The position numbers and the translations under genes were made by a program. Positions 1 through 12,500 of a stretch of 64,000 nucleotides of DNA are shown one piece after another. Origin of the DNA: Echinometra lucunter (taxonomy: Eukaryota; Echinodermata; Echinoidea; Camarodonta; Echinometridae); contig CM057154.1 in the NCBI GenBank assembly GCA_029962745.1, positions 28,087,769 through 28,151,768 of the forward strand. The letters run 5' to 3'. The stretch's first letter is position 1, and every line of letters begins with the position of its first letter. The notes beneath the pieces were generated by a model that had not been told where the DNA came from, did not search any database, and was given only the letters and a program-made list of their open reading frames with translations.

Positions 1-231
1 CGGATTTAGTTTAAATGTAAAATCAATTTGGAGGCTAACTGAATTAATGAAATATTTATAGACCTACGTAGACTATCTGAACTAATCTATTTTGTTATTG
101 CCCCATGTACATGCATGCGTAATGCCAAAATAGTCCTTGCATCCGAGTCAAAGCAAGGTGACACCTGCTTTAAAGAGATTTTTTAGAGTCTATTACTAGT
201 AGTACGGACCACTATAACTGGAGACTAAATG

Positions 232-275
232 CAAATAAATAAATAAATAAATGAATAGATAAATAAATAAATTTA
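232..275. repeat. (AAAT)n microsatellite
   Basis: Direct AAATAAATAAAT repeats with single GAAT/GATA interruptions. Confidence 0.85.
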
Positions 276-2883
276 AAAATGAGATTTAGTTTGAAACTTC
301 TAGATCAGTTGAGTGGTGTCATTAATAATGTCTCATGACTGAGAGTCCCATGTAGAAAATTGAGATCTAGACCTACTACAGATCTAGATCTAGTCTTGAG
401 TCTACAGAGTACAGTGCGGATAGAAATTGTTCCCTCCCCATATGGTTGTTTTGGTATATTCTACGTCAAAATCTAATCTGTACTACATGTAAATATTAAT
501 GAACTTGATCTTAGAACTAGTCTTAGATCCAAAACTATTTTGCAGTGTGGTACACTCAGTTTCAGGTCCAGACCTCCAATCAGGAAGGTCATGAAACTGT
601 CTGAATACACCTTTCTAATTCTAGGCCGGCTACAGGCTCCAGTTGAGTTTTACCTGGGTAGATCTATGCCAAGATAGCTAGTATTAGTTCATCCTTTTAA
701 AGAGTCACATCTTGTATGTATAGTATATTATTACCTTTAACCTCTGACAGTTACATTATGTAGGTCATATACAGACCTACTCATGATATTGATCTGTACT
801 GGGCCCCACCCCTGGCCCGTTTCTCGATCTAACAAAGTTAATGTATTGTAGTCTATGTAGATAGACTATGACTATGAGTATGAATTAGGCCTGTTGTTAG
901 GCTGAAAATTTCGAATTAAACTCCTGCAATACCTTTATGAAATAAAAATTACAGTGTCTTGGTTCTTAGCTTTAGCCTTAGCCATATTGCTGGGTAATGA
1001 ACAGTTTTAGCACTGACCGTCTTGCCACGATCTCGAGTCGTAGCCTAGCCAAATTCGAACACGGAGCAGATCTACTTTATGATAACAATTTTTTCAACAG
1101 GTGGGGCTACGTATTCGTTTTCCCCTATCATCCTTGGAAATACTTTTACACTGATATTTCACACAAATCTATATGTTGTCCGTGACTAGTTTTTTAATAA
1201 TCTTTTTAAATCTGGGATGGAGACGTTTTTTTTAAATCGATTACTTACCATCTACTGAAGATTGATATACGTACGACAGTTCGTCCTCCACTTTGCCGAC
1301 AGCTAAAAGCTTTCGCGTAGTGACGTTCCCGCGTACGTCACTTTGCGAAACCACTATTCGCTGTTTTCAACACGTACGTCAGTTTGCATGATGTCATTAT
1401 TACGTCATCGAGGACTTTCCATGTCTAATTTCTTTTGGAAGTGATAGACAATTAAATATAGAGTTGAAAAATGATTATAACTCAAAAACCAAAAAAATCA
1501 AAAAATTTGCCACTTACGTCGGTTTGCGAAACCAGCGACGAATTACATAGATTAAATGGCTAGTCAGAACTCGTCGTTAATGATAACGATAATTAATGAG
1601 AATTTCAATTAAGGTTACACCCTGCTGTATTTAGTGTACATTGAATATTCTCTTTTATGTTAATTGTTGGGCAGCTGTGGTTGTACCTTTAATTCAAAAT
1701 CCATTTCTCATTATCATTATCAGTAAGGTCCCATCAGCCTTTATTTGGATCATTTCTGTCGATTTTGAAGTCTCAAGTCCTAAAATGTGTTATATCCATT
1801 TTTAAACCAAAATTTTGGATGAATTGGTATGCAAAGTTATTTTGAAAAGACTCCCATTTATTTTCTGATCCCATACGTACAGGTCCAGTCCCCAGCTTAA
1901 GAATATAGAATGCACTGTCCTTTTAATATATACTCTTTTCCTGGAAAGTATGAAGCTATTTTCATAATTCTTTTTAAAATCCTTTTTATAACAAAAAACA
2001 ATTTCAAAACGTATGTCATTACGAAATCATGTTTGCTTGTTATTAAATTCTTAAATGGGTGACCTAATTGGTGTAGGCATCAAATCTGTTTGTCTGTCTG
2101 TGTTAATTAGAGATCTTTTTCCATGTTTCACCAAAGAAACATTCTTCCGCTGTGCTATTCATCTTTCTATATTGGCCGCATAGTTTCTCACTAGCTCACC
2201 AGCACATTTGATAGAGGGGCATGTGGCAATATGACCTTCCTGACTGATTTTTAACTAAAAAATAAAATGAAATGAATTTGAGGGGGGGGGGGAGGAATGC
2301 AACTTATATTTGGTTTACTTGTTGTTAGCAGGATAGGTAATTATTTGTTAGTTGATACATCATGTTACCATTGGGGAGGATGGTGGTATCGATGGAAATC
2401 TGTGTATCTCCAGCTTTAGAACAATACCCTCCCTCACACCATGCCCTCCCCCCCCAAATGTTACTGCATCCCATTGCAAGAGTGGAATAATATGTTTATA
2501 TGAATTATGAAACTGTATACATGTTTGCAAATGAACAACAAGTATATTGCTCTTTAGTAATTGGATCGTTTAGAATAACAACTTTGCCGGTGATAACTTT
2601 GCCAACATATGGTGTGAATGTTAGAAAGACTAACAGTAGGCATGTTTTGAAAGAATAGGGTTGTGAATGTTATTCACATCTGGGATATGAAATCTAAGCA
2701 GGCATGCCATTTTCATGGTAAAAGCTCCTTTTTCTGGCTCTGTTATTTCTGTCTGTAACACTTTTCCAGGCTTCATGTTTTTTTCAAAAGAAATAAGGCT
2801 CCTTTGTGTCTGGATCTATTTTCAGGCTCATTAGGTAAAATCAATGTGTCTCGGTGTTTGAATTACATGTTTCTGTCCTACCT

Positions 2884-3075
2884 TTTCCTTTCTTTGACAT
2901 TTACTTCCTCTATCCCCCCTCTCTCTCTCCCCATCTTTCTCTTTTTCTTCCTCTCTATTTCTGTTTCTCTTTCCCTCTCTTTCCCATTCTTATCGCTTCT
3001 CCCATCCACCCCTCTCTCCTCTCTCTCCTCAACTTCTCTCCCTCTCTCCTTTCTCTCTGCAATCCATGTCTTTCT

Positions 3076-3116
<41 letters not shown>

Positions 3117-3252
3117 ATTCCCACTCTACCATGCTCTCTCTTTTACCCTTTGTCTTTCTCCCTCCCCTCCCCTCTTCTCTCCCCATTCTCTCCTACTTTC
3201 CCTCTCTCTCTCTCCCCCTATTTCACTCTGTTTCTTCCTCATCTTTCTACAG
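2884..3252 (+). repeat. About 370-base pyrimidine tract before the SGSM acceptor, with (CT)n core
   Basis: Almost uninterrupted C/T with a pure CT repeat at about 3079-3111. It runs straight into TTTCTACAG at 3252. It also creates long spurious Ser/Leu reading frames, which are not genes. Confidence 0.9.
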
Positions 3253-3564
3253 CTGACAGCGGAGGCACACTAGTCCTGGTGGGGCAGGATGGGGTCCAGT
3301 ACCCTCCCATCCACTTCCCCAAGGGAGGCCACCTCCTTGCCTTCCTCACCTGCCTGGAGAACGGCCTGCTGCCCCGGGGTCAGCTCGACCCCCCTCTCTG
3401 GTCCCAGAGAGGTAAGGGCAAGGTCCTGCCCAAGCTGCGGAGGAAAAGCTCCAAGAGCTCGGGGTTGGGTGTAGCCTCCTCGCAGGACGGCACACAGATC
3501 TTCGAGGGGGACGAGGCAACGGACTATGTCTTCAGAATCATCACCAGCTTCAGGCCAGAGTTCA
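3253..3564 (+). CDS. SGSM2: SGSM exon 1 of the window: end of Rab-binding PH-like domain
   Basis: The acceptor ends ...TTTCTACAG and the donor is TTCA|GTGAGT. The exon enters with two bases of a split codon and leaves with one. It encodes the run [13 protein letters not shown], then [20 protein letters not shown] and [20 protein letters not shown], ending in [10 protein letters not shown]. This matches the C-terminal part of the SGSM PH_RBD domain and the basic linker after it. The basic/serine linker [10 protein letters not shown] is a family feature. Confidence 0.93.
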
Positions 3565-6500
3565 GTGAGTACCCTGGATATTAGGAGCAGTGTTTATTAG
3601 TGATTGATGTGAAATTAGCATAGATGCTTACATCTTGAAAGCAGTCTGGAAACTTAGGACTTCTAGATCCATCTCAGGGTGTGAATTGACTAATGATGGC
3701 TTTCCAAATCATGACATATGTAGGGAGGTATACAAATGACTTTGATATTTGTGTTGACACCCGACTTAATCAAAGCCAAAACAGAACAGTATCCGCTGTG
3801 AATGTTACTATTTCAAGAGGTACATGCACTATACAAAAGTGCAATTTTTAATGGGAGATCATTAAACCCTTGCATTGCTAGTCTGTTCTCTAGACTCAAT
3901 ATCTTTACTGCTGTATAATAGATGTTGCATGTTAAAGTGCATGGGCAGTTTGGAAATGATGAAGGAACTGTTTTCTCTGAAATGTTTTAATATGCAATTA
4001 TATGTAAATAGATGAATTTATGAATAAATAAGTAAAGAAAGAAATAAACAGGAGTGGCAAGCAGTTGCATGTAAATACTATAAAGCTCTAAAAGAGCTGT
4101 GATTTAAACAAATGTCGCGATATGAAGACTGTAGATAAGAAAAATGTCATATTCCTTCGATTCAACCCTTCCTTTCTCTTTTCCACCTCTACCAGTCCCT
4201 GAAGAGGCGAGCATCCTACCCATCCGTAACGGAGGCAGCAAGCACCACACGGCATTCCCCTGGTCTGCCCGAGACATGGGTCCGCGCCACGCCCTAATCC
4301 GCCAGCAGGAGGTGGTCCAGAGCCCCACCAGTTCCTCCTCCCCGTCCCCGCCTGTTCAGCTGCCCCCCGCCATCCCTTACTCACCGGTCTCACCCACCTC
4401 GGCCGAGCTGGCGGCTATCACCAGCAGGTGGGATCAGTATCAAGGGTTAGGACCTGGTCTACAGCACCAACTACCTTTCAGTTTGTTTGTCGTCATTGTC
4501 ACTGCTGTGAAAATAGCATGCTCAGAATATGTTTTCTTTTATTTTGTTTGGTTTATACTAGTATTTTATTGTTGTTGTGTTGTATTTGGTTTGGACCATG
4601 TGACCTTGTGACACGCCTGTCATTACCTGCTGTTTTGCATGTAAGTACACTGTATGTCTCAAGTGTCCAGCACATTTGATGCTAACACCAAGCCTTATAC
4701 TTATAGATTTCAAAAAGATATACCAAGGCTGGGACTTCCTAGTACAGACAGTATGTTTATGCATACCTCCAACCATAGTAAAATGCGTCTTTCCTTCCAA
4801 AATATTTCAGTCAGATACTATAAGGGCAAAGTAAATAGTTGGTAAGCAAATATTGTCTGGTAAGTCTGTGTAAAATGATATGAGTCAACGCCCTTCTGGC
4901 TCCAAACAGACGATATATGCTATATCGATGGTTAGTGAGCATCCTTTAATAGGTCATAAGCATTGACCACAGTAAAATAAAAGCACACCTCAGCAGATGG
5001 CAAGCAGGCATAAGGTTTAAGGTCACATTGTCTGTTACAGAGTGATATTTGTAGATATTGTTACATAGTTACATGATTATATACGTAGGTCATGACCCTT
5101 TGGTATATAGCACCACGAATAAATGCAGTTTGCAATCTAAGATGGATGTCTTCGATGTAACCTGCATATGATCACTAGCATTACTTTACATACTCGCAGC
5201 TCCTCGCCCTAATGATTCAAAGTGAAGTAGTTCACCATGTATAAGAATATAACCATACTCAAATATAGTGCATGTTGTATTGTTCATACTGCTGTATTCA
5301 TTTATCCAATAATAGACAATTTTTGTAATTACAGTGGCAGAGTGATTTGTATATTATTGGTGTTGATGTGCTCTCATTTGAATAAGATGTTATTACATGT
5401 AAATGCTTTTCATATTTTTATTTTCTTATTGTATGTAATATTATCTCTTTTTCATCCTAACTGCATTACATTTCTTTCTTGCAGTTTTAAAGTAATTATT
5501 TTATTAATAAAATTGGTATGTTTACAAAATCTGAATCATTCATATCAAAGAAACATCATGAAATAAATAAAGCAGAACCTAATGTAAAGCTTCAATCATT
5601 CAGGTATCTTGTAAAGCAGTGCATCACAGCACATTGTACATCTTAAACACGGTATAAGAAAGAAAGTGTGCTCCTCTGTACTTAATCTGTGTGTTCTATG
5701 AAGAATGAAATTGGTTTAATTCTCTTGATCCCTCCTTTTTTTACCTGTTTCCTCTCAATCTCTTTGTCATGTGTTAATTTCTGAGCATGCTCTTTTCATA
5801 TATCACCTGTTTGGAGCCAAAAGGGTATGAACTCATATACTTTAATACATAGTTAATGCCCTTCTGGCTCTAAACAGACAATATGACTACAGTGATAGAT
5901 GGCCTGCTCAGTACGGATGACTATATTTCAAAGGCAAAGTGGCATTAAAACTGAATGGGCATTTGGCTCTCAATTTTCATTGCTTTGAGAAATAAGGTTG
6001 AGTCTGGGCTCGTAATAATTTTTTTCTAGAATAAAAAGTTATTTCAGAATGTTCCCCTCCCCCCCCCCCCAAAAAAAAAGGTTTGCCAAGTTTTTTATCA
6101 AAACTAGAATGAAATTAAAAGAACTATCTACACAAACAACAGACAAACTAATAATACATAAATATGCATTAATGTATCACTTTAAAGTTCCTTTTAGAGC
6201 AGGTCATGGTGTCACGAAAACAAATGCATGGTAGCGTGCTGTGAACAGTCCTGTCTTTTGTATACATATTATATTGTATGCTTCCTTAGTTCTAAGTTGC
6301 TGCAAATATTACTTTGATTTTGCTTTGAGGGAAAATGTCAAGTCATTAGATCTGTAATGTGAACATATTGTCTTCTTGTTTGTGTTTCGTTTGTTACTCT
6401 GCTTTTTACCCTTATGATTTATATTCAATGGAAAAAAAGGTAATCTCTTGTATTCTGGGTAAAGTTTTTGATAGCAAAATCAAAATTTATTTGTATTTTT

Positions 6501-9500
6501 TTAAAAGTTCTATTCAAGATAACAGAGGAATCAATGAGTTCCCACACTAGAAAATGAATCATAAGGCACATAAAGGGAGATCAGTTTCATATTGAAAAAT
6601 TAATATGATTGCTTGATTAAGTACTAATAATTTTTTTCCAAACCTGTTTTCATCCATAGATCATCGATCAGGATTCTGTGCGACACAATGAGAAGACAAA
6701 TCATATCAAGAGCATTCTATGGTTGTAAGTATCAAAAGATGGTTTGCAAAAGTATTAAACACCAAACAATATGAGCCTTGTAAACCATTGTAACCTGTGA
6801 AAAGAAATACATGTATATGCTAAAAATGTCATTGATTGCTTCATCAGAGTTTGTTTTTATATTATTCCACCACCCCCCCCCCCCCCCCCCCCCCCCCGCC
6901 CCCCAAAAAGGAAAGCTTATATATGCTATGTGATCTAGATCTTATGAGGCCAAATTTTTCTTTTCTTTTCATATAATTATTTGTATTTGTATGCGCTATA
7001 GTACTTATTGTTTTTAGCGCTACTAAATATTCTGATATACATACTGTACGCTGGGATCCAGGAGGGCATTGCCTTGGGGAAAATGAAAAGCGCTTCTGTG
7101 TCCAATTCAGCATTATTGTACGAGCTGAAATTTTCACAGTGGTTTTATTTTCGCTTGTTTCACGAATCACCTATGCGAATCTAACAGCACGCGGAAATAT
7201 CCGCACGTTTGCTTTCGCTCTCGTCATCATTGGCACACTGTTGCCATTGCCATGCACTATGCGAAAAGTGCAGCAGTCCTCTGTGTGTATATCACAACAC
7301 CATAGAGAAATTGTCACTCAACACAAGTTAGTCCATAGTCAACTCCAACACCCCTATAAGAAGCCAAATTCTGCTATCAAAAATGGGGAATCGGTGCAAT
7401 TTTTCCAAAGCATGCGCGGTCTTAGTGGGGTGGTAAAAAAGAGAGTCGCCCAAAACACACTATAAATAAAAAAATCAGGGGTTTTATGACAGCTTTTTTT
7501 GTTTATCACTAACTACAAGTGTGATGGTATTGGCAAAAAAAAATTGAAAAACAAATCCTCTGGATCTGCCGATATGGCTCTTTCATGTACAAATGAGTTT
7601 ACTGTAAGTCCCGTCTTGCTACTGCTCTTGCGCTCGCCAAAATCAATGACTCGCGAAAATGTCTGTTAGCCTGTGATTTGCGAAAATATCTGTAATCGAA
7701 AATATTGACTTATACAGTATGTGATGTCATTTATTTCAAAGTTTGTAAACACATATTTTTCCCATCTGATAGAGGGCGCTGTACTCTATAGACCAGTTTA
7801 TGATATATTTCTATCAAGCCAGTAAACAAACAAATTTGCATTGATTATTGTAGGTAATGAAAGCATTGAATTGTGTTTCCCTTAGGGTTTGCCCTTTGCA
7901 GACATCTCTACACTGTCCAAATCCATCTGTCCTCTTTAGTCTAGCCAATCATCACCACCATAATGTTAATGGTCAGAGTTTATTGAATATTGATACACTT
8001 CTATAAAAACAATACTCTGGTGTACTTACACATTCCATATTGAAACTTATACATCGTTTATTGATACACTTCTATAAAAGCAATACTTTTGTGTACTTAT
8101 ACATTCCATATTGATACATATTTATACACTTCTATAAAACCCACTACTCTTGTGTACTTATTCATTCCATATTAATACTTATACATTGCATAATGATACA
8201 CTTCTGCAAAACCAATACTCTTATGTACTTATTCATTCCATATTGAAACATATTAAAAACAAATACTCTTGTGTACTTACACATTACATTTAATGCCCCT
8301 CCCTTGCTTTTTTTCCCATCAGGGTTAGCCCATTGCAGACACCTCCGCACCGTCCGAACCCATCTATCTGGTCTGGTCCATCCAGTCATCATCACCAAGG
8401 AGATGACAGAGGAAGCTTCAGTGGGGCTCACCTGCGAGAAGTGGGCAGAGTTGTTCAACTCCGAGGAGGACATCGATGAGGCGGAGGTGATGAGGTTAAT
8501 CTACTTTGGTGGCATGGACCATGAAATCAGGAGAGAGGTGAGCATCAAACTCAGCTCTGTTTCTGTAATTGCTCTGTTGTACAGGGTGTTCCTTAAAAAT
8601 GGTAACCGAAGTTCAGAGGTCAGGCATTTGAAAAATGCAAAACTTGATACCGTTTAAGTTGGTTGGGAGAAGATGATAACTCTCTGGCTTTTATTTGACA
8701 CTTTACGTACTTCATCACTACCAAGGATCACTGAATTAGATGCTCCTGAAGGGGATAGGTACAAAATCTATATTTTCCAAGATGTTGGAAATCAATACCA
8801 TTCATTCAGATGAATGTGGGATTATACTTACCTGACCTTGCAGCTTGACAGTTACCCTGCTAGATGAAAATGTAGCAATCAATGCCATTCATCTCTAAAT
8901 TTAATTCATTCAGAAGGATGTGCTCCCCAGAGATTGCACCTGTTATGTTACATAACATTACTTTGCAAAAAATTAGATGTCATTGAAATGTGATTTGCTG
9001 TGAAAAAAAAAATCAAACCAACTAAAAATGTGGGAAAGTAGGTATTGTACCCTTCACCTTTGAAGAAGCTTAACTCTGAGACCCGTGACAATTTTGATGC
9101 AAGCAAGGTGTCAAGTTAAGCTGATGAGTTACTTCTTATTTCAGTGTACCAATTACAAGAATAAACTGACCTTTGAACTTCAGTTACCTTTTTTTAGAAA
9201 CACACTAGCGTAGGAGCTGAAACACTTAGCTGCAGATGTGAATGTCATGGGTTCCAACCCTTACATGGAACTATTCTGTTGCAAGACATAAAATTTGTCA
9301 TTTAGGATTAGGAGAGAAGTGAGTTTGTAGGACTTCAATAGATCTTTTTGTCACGAGGTGAATCTACTTTTGTGACCGGGATCACGATGATTAGGAAAGA
9401 GATGAGCTTTTAACATTCCTGTTTGTGTCTTCTGTTCAGAAGAGGATGCCTCAAAAGACATGTATTTTGTTTTGGTTTATGATTGAATCTACTTTTGTGA

Positions 9501-12500
9501 CCGGGATCACGATGATTAGGAAAGAGATGAGCTTTTAACATTCCTGCTTGTGTCTTCTGTTCAGAAGAGGATGCCTCAAGAGACATGTATTTTGTTTTAG
9601 TTTATGATTTGCTCTGTTATGAGGTTTATCTACTTTGGTAGTATGGACCACAAGACCAGAAGACATGTGAGTTTGTAGGACTAGTGTACCATAACCTGCT
9701 TTGGACTTTCACTATGAACATGGTAGACAAAGAAAGCAGACAAAATAAACAACCTCTCATTCTACCCTTCACAATGGCTCTGGTAGTCAAAAGAACATCC
9801 CTTCACAGCTATTATGTTTAATCATGTAGTTCCAGGTGAATATGCATGTGACACCTGTTCCACATATTTTAGACAATAGCAGTGAAGGGATGTTCTTTTG
9901 ACTACCAGAACCATTGTGAAGGGTAAAATGAGGGGTTGTTTATTCTGTCCGCTTTCTTTGATCGTCATGTTCATAGTGTTTGCTCAAAGAAAAGGGGGTT
10001 TCATTAACAGAGTTCGCACGGTACACGTCAGAACTGCAAACAACTCGTACAAATGGAAATACCGAGAGAGTGCAGCATGCCGTTCCTGTCACCCATACCA
10101 GACCTTACCACAGCAAAAGAACTTTGTTTTTTTAATTGTATTTACCGAAATTAGGTTTGGCCATACCTACTGGGTCACTACAAGTTCAACTCAACGGAAG
10201 AGGAACGTAGCGGCGTGGATGAGGGCGTCAGGCTGAATTACGAGCAGATCTTGGCTGAGTGGATGGCTGTTGAAGCTATCATTAGACAAAGGGATAAGGA
10301 TAACCAGCAGGCAAAACTGTCATCGGAAAATAGTTCAGAGGGGCAGATACCACTCACAGGTGAGTGAGTATGTGGGACTAGGGAACTTGCCATTCCGTAA
10401 AGGTCCATTCCAGTAATGGTAGGCCCTCAAACACTGTTTGTCAGATTTTCTTATTTTCAGCTGGTCAGTGGCAAGACAAAGGCAAAACTAAGATGCAGTG
10501 AAGTTTTTTTCCTCAAGTTGAATATTAAACAAATGAGAGACACAATTTAAAAAAAAAATTTTCAGCTCGGACAGCTAAAAGAATTCACACGGGTCTATAC
10601 ACATGTAGTACCAATGAGAATTCCATTTAGGCGACATAGTGTATGAAGTGCTGTGGTCGCTGTGCAGGCAGCGATCAGGGTGCAGGATAACTAGCGTATG
10701 GCAGAATGAAACCTTGTGCTCATTTCAAATATTTACACTGAAATTCACTGGAAATCATGAGTGGAATATCATATGATCTCACGACTGTATCTTTTTATGC
10801 ACGGCAGACAGTGTGGGACCCATATTTTTAATTTTTTTTCAATTCATTCAATTCATTTATTTTTCCACAACAATATAAAAACAAACATACAAAATACAAA
10901 AGTACGAAGAACAATAATAGGATAACAAAATAGGAGAACAAAATAGGACAAAGAGGAAGAAAATGTATATCATTGTGGAGGGAACCAACAAGAAGACAAT
11001 AAAAAAAGTCTTAAAAACGCTGGTTCCCAACATATGGCATAATTCGAAACAATATATGAATCAACGTATTTGTAAAAGGAAAAGTATAAGTCTGTTTCGA
11101 TTCTGATTCCATTTATCAAATTTAATCAGTTTTATACCAATTTTCTTTTTTCTACCACATCTTAATATGAGCTTGAACACCCTAGGTGGTAAAAATTACA
11201 TTGGGTAGGGTGCCATGTATGTTAGGACGTGGGTCAGTCAATCATTTTGTCAAGGTTTACAAGCACAACATCACGATCATCATGATCATGACCATTAGAG
11301 GACTGAGGATTTTTGTAACACATCGTACAGACATGTCAAGTCTTGCGCATTTATTTCGACGTGAGACTCCCGGATTGTGGGCTCTTGCTCATCCCCATGA
11401 CTCTCGTTCTCACGCCTGCATCACAGCCTATCCCCATATATGTATTATACACATTGCCTGGCGATCTCACGGTTCCCTGCCTAAAATCTCACGCATTGCT
11501 GGTTTTTGACCTTGGCGTCTCTGCATTGTAACATTAGATTTGCTTACTTCCGGTGACCCTGAGCAGATCTTGTTACAGTAGTTCAAAGAGCTTAAACTTC
11601 ACATTTAGACTGTCACTTGAAATTGGAGAAGGCTTATGAATGGTGCGATGCCATCTAGCTATATTTTGTCAAATTGTGCTGGTATTTTTCTGCTGTAATC
11701 ATTTGCAATGGAATGTATTCGTGACTCAGAAAAAAAAAGAAAGATGAGAAAAAGACTGGGAGAGGGGGTGGGGAATGCTCTAAATACCTCGCAGAATATA
11801 TATTTTATTGCTTTGGTTAGTTAAGAGATTTCTTGCTTTCATATGCTGAAAGAGAGAATAGGAAGCTGAATGGAGAGATGTTTGTGCAAGAGAGGAGTGT
11901 AGAGGGAGGGGGGGGGGGGGTAGAGAAAGAGAGAAAGAAAAAAAAAAGGAAAGAAAAGCCAGACAGAGACCCTGAATCGGACACACATACATGTACAGCA
12001 GGAAAGAGGTAGAAAGGACAGAAACAAAGAGGTACATGTACATGTATATTATTGAGCCAGGGTCTTTATAAAGTGAATCCATTTTCCTTTCTAAACCTGG
12101 GGTGTAGACCATTTGAATAAAACAAAATATGAGACTGTTACAGGTGTACAATACTAAATATCTTGTTGAAGTCTTTTCATGAATATGTTACAACTGTATG
12201 AAATACCAGTTCCCATTGTTATCCTGAGTTTACCGAGTGGTTCAGATTCATAAAAGTTACATGCCACAGAGCGATTGCATCACAAATGATCCGTACGTGC
12301 ACATGCAACACTAACTTTTGTGATTCATAAAAGTTTCATATCAATTTCTGGTTTGACAGTACTGTCATATACTTTCCTTTCTCCTTTTTCTCTGCTTAGG
12401 TCATGATCCAAGCTTGGACAGCGAGGTGTTCGAGATCGACGACGACAACGATGAGTACGTTGAGAGCGGAGAGGTGATCCAGGAGGTAGACCAGGCTGAT

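Larger units (their letters stand above)
1..3252 (+). other. SGSM2: Presumed SGSM intron, no exon recognised
   Basis: No family-matching exon was seen. Contents: an AAAT/GAAT tetranucleotide tract (about 232-275), a region rich in AGATCTAG-like hexamers (about 298-670), a cluster of ACGTCA sites (1319-1525), G- and C-runs near 2282 and 2448, and a long pyrimidine tract leading into the next acceptor. Confidence 0.5.

Noticed and set aside
2804..3584. Three overlapping Ser/Leu-rich plus-strand frames of 139-172 codons
   Set aside because: They translate the CT repeat; only the part after 3252 is coding (SGSM exon).
10021..10154. Coding continuation upstream of SGSM exon 5 (frame 9898-10236)
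   Set aside because: It overlaps the hairpin arm and is in a different frame from the exon; the acceptor at 10154 is clear.
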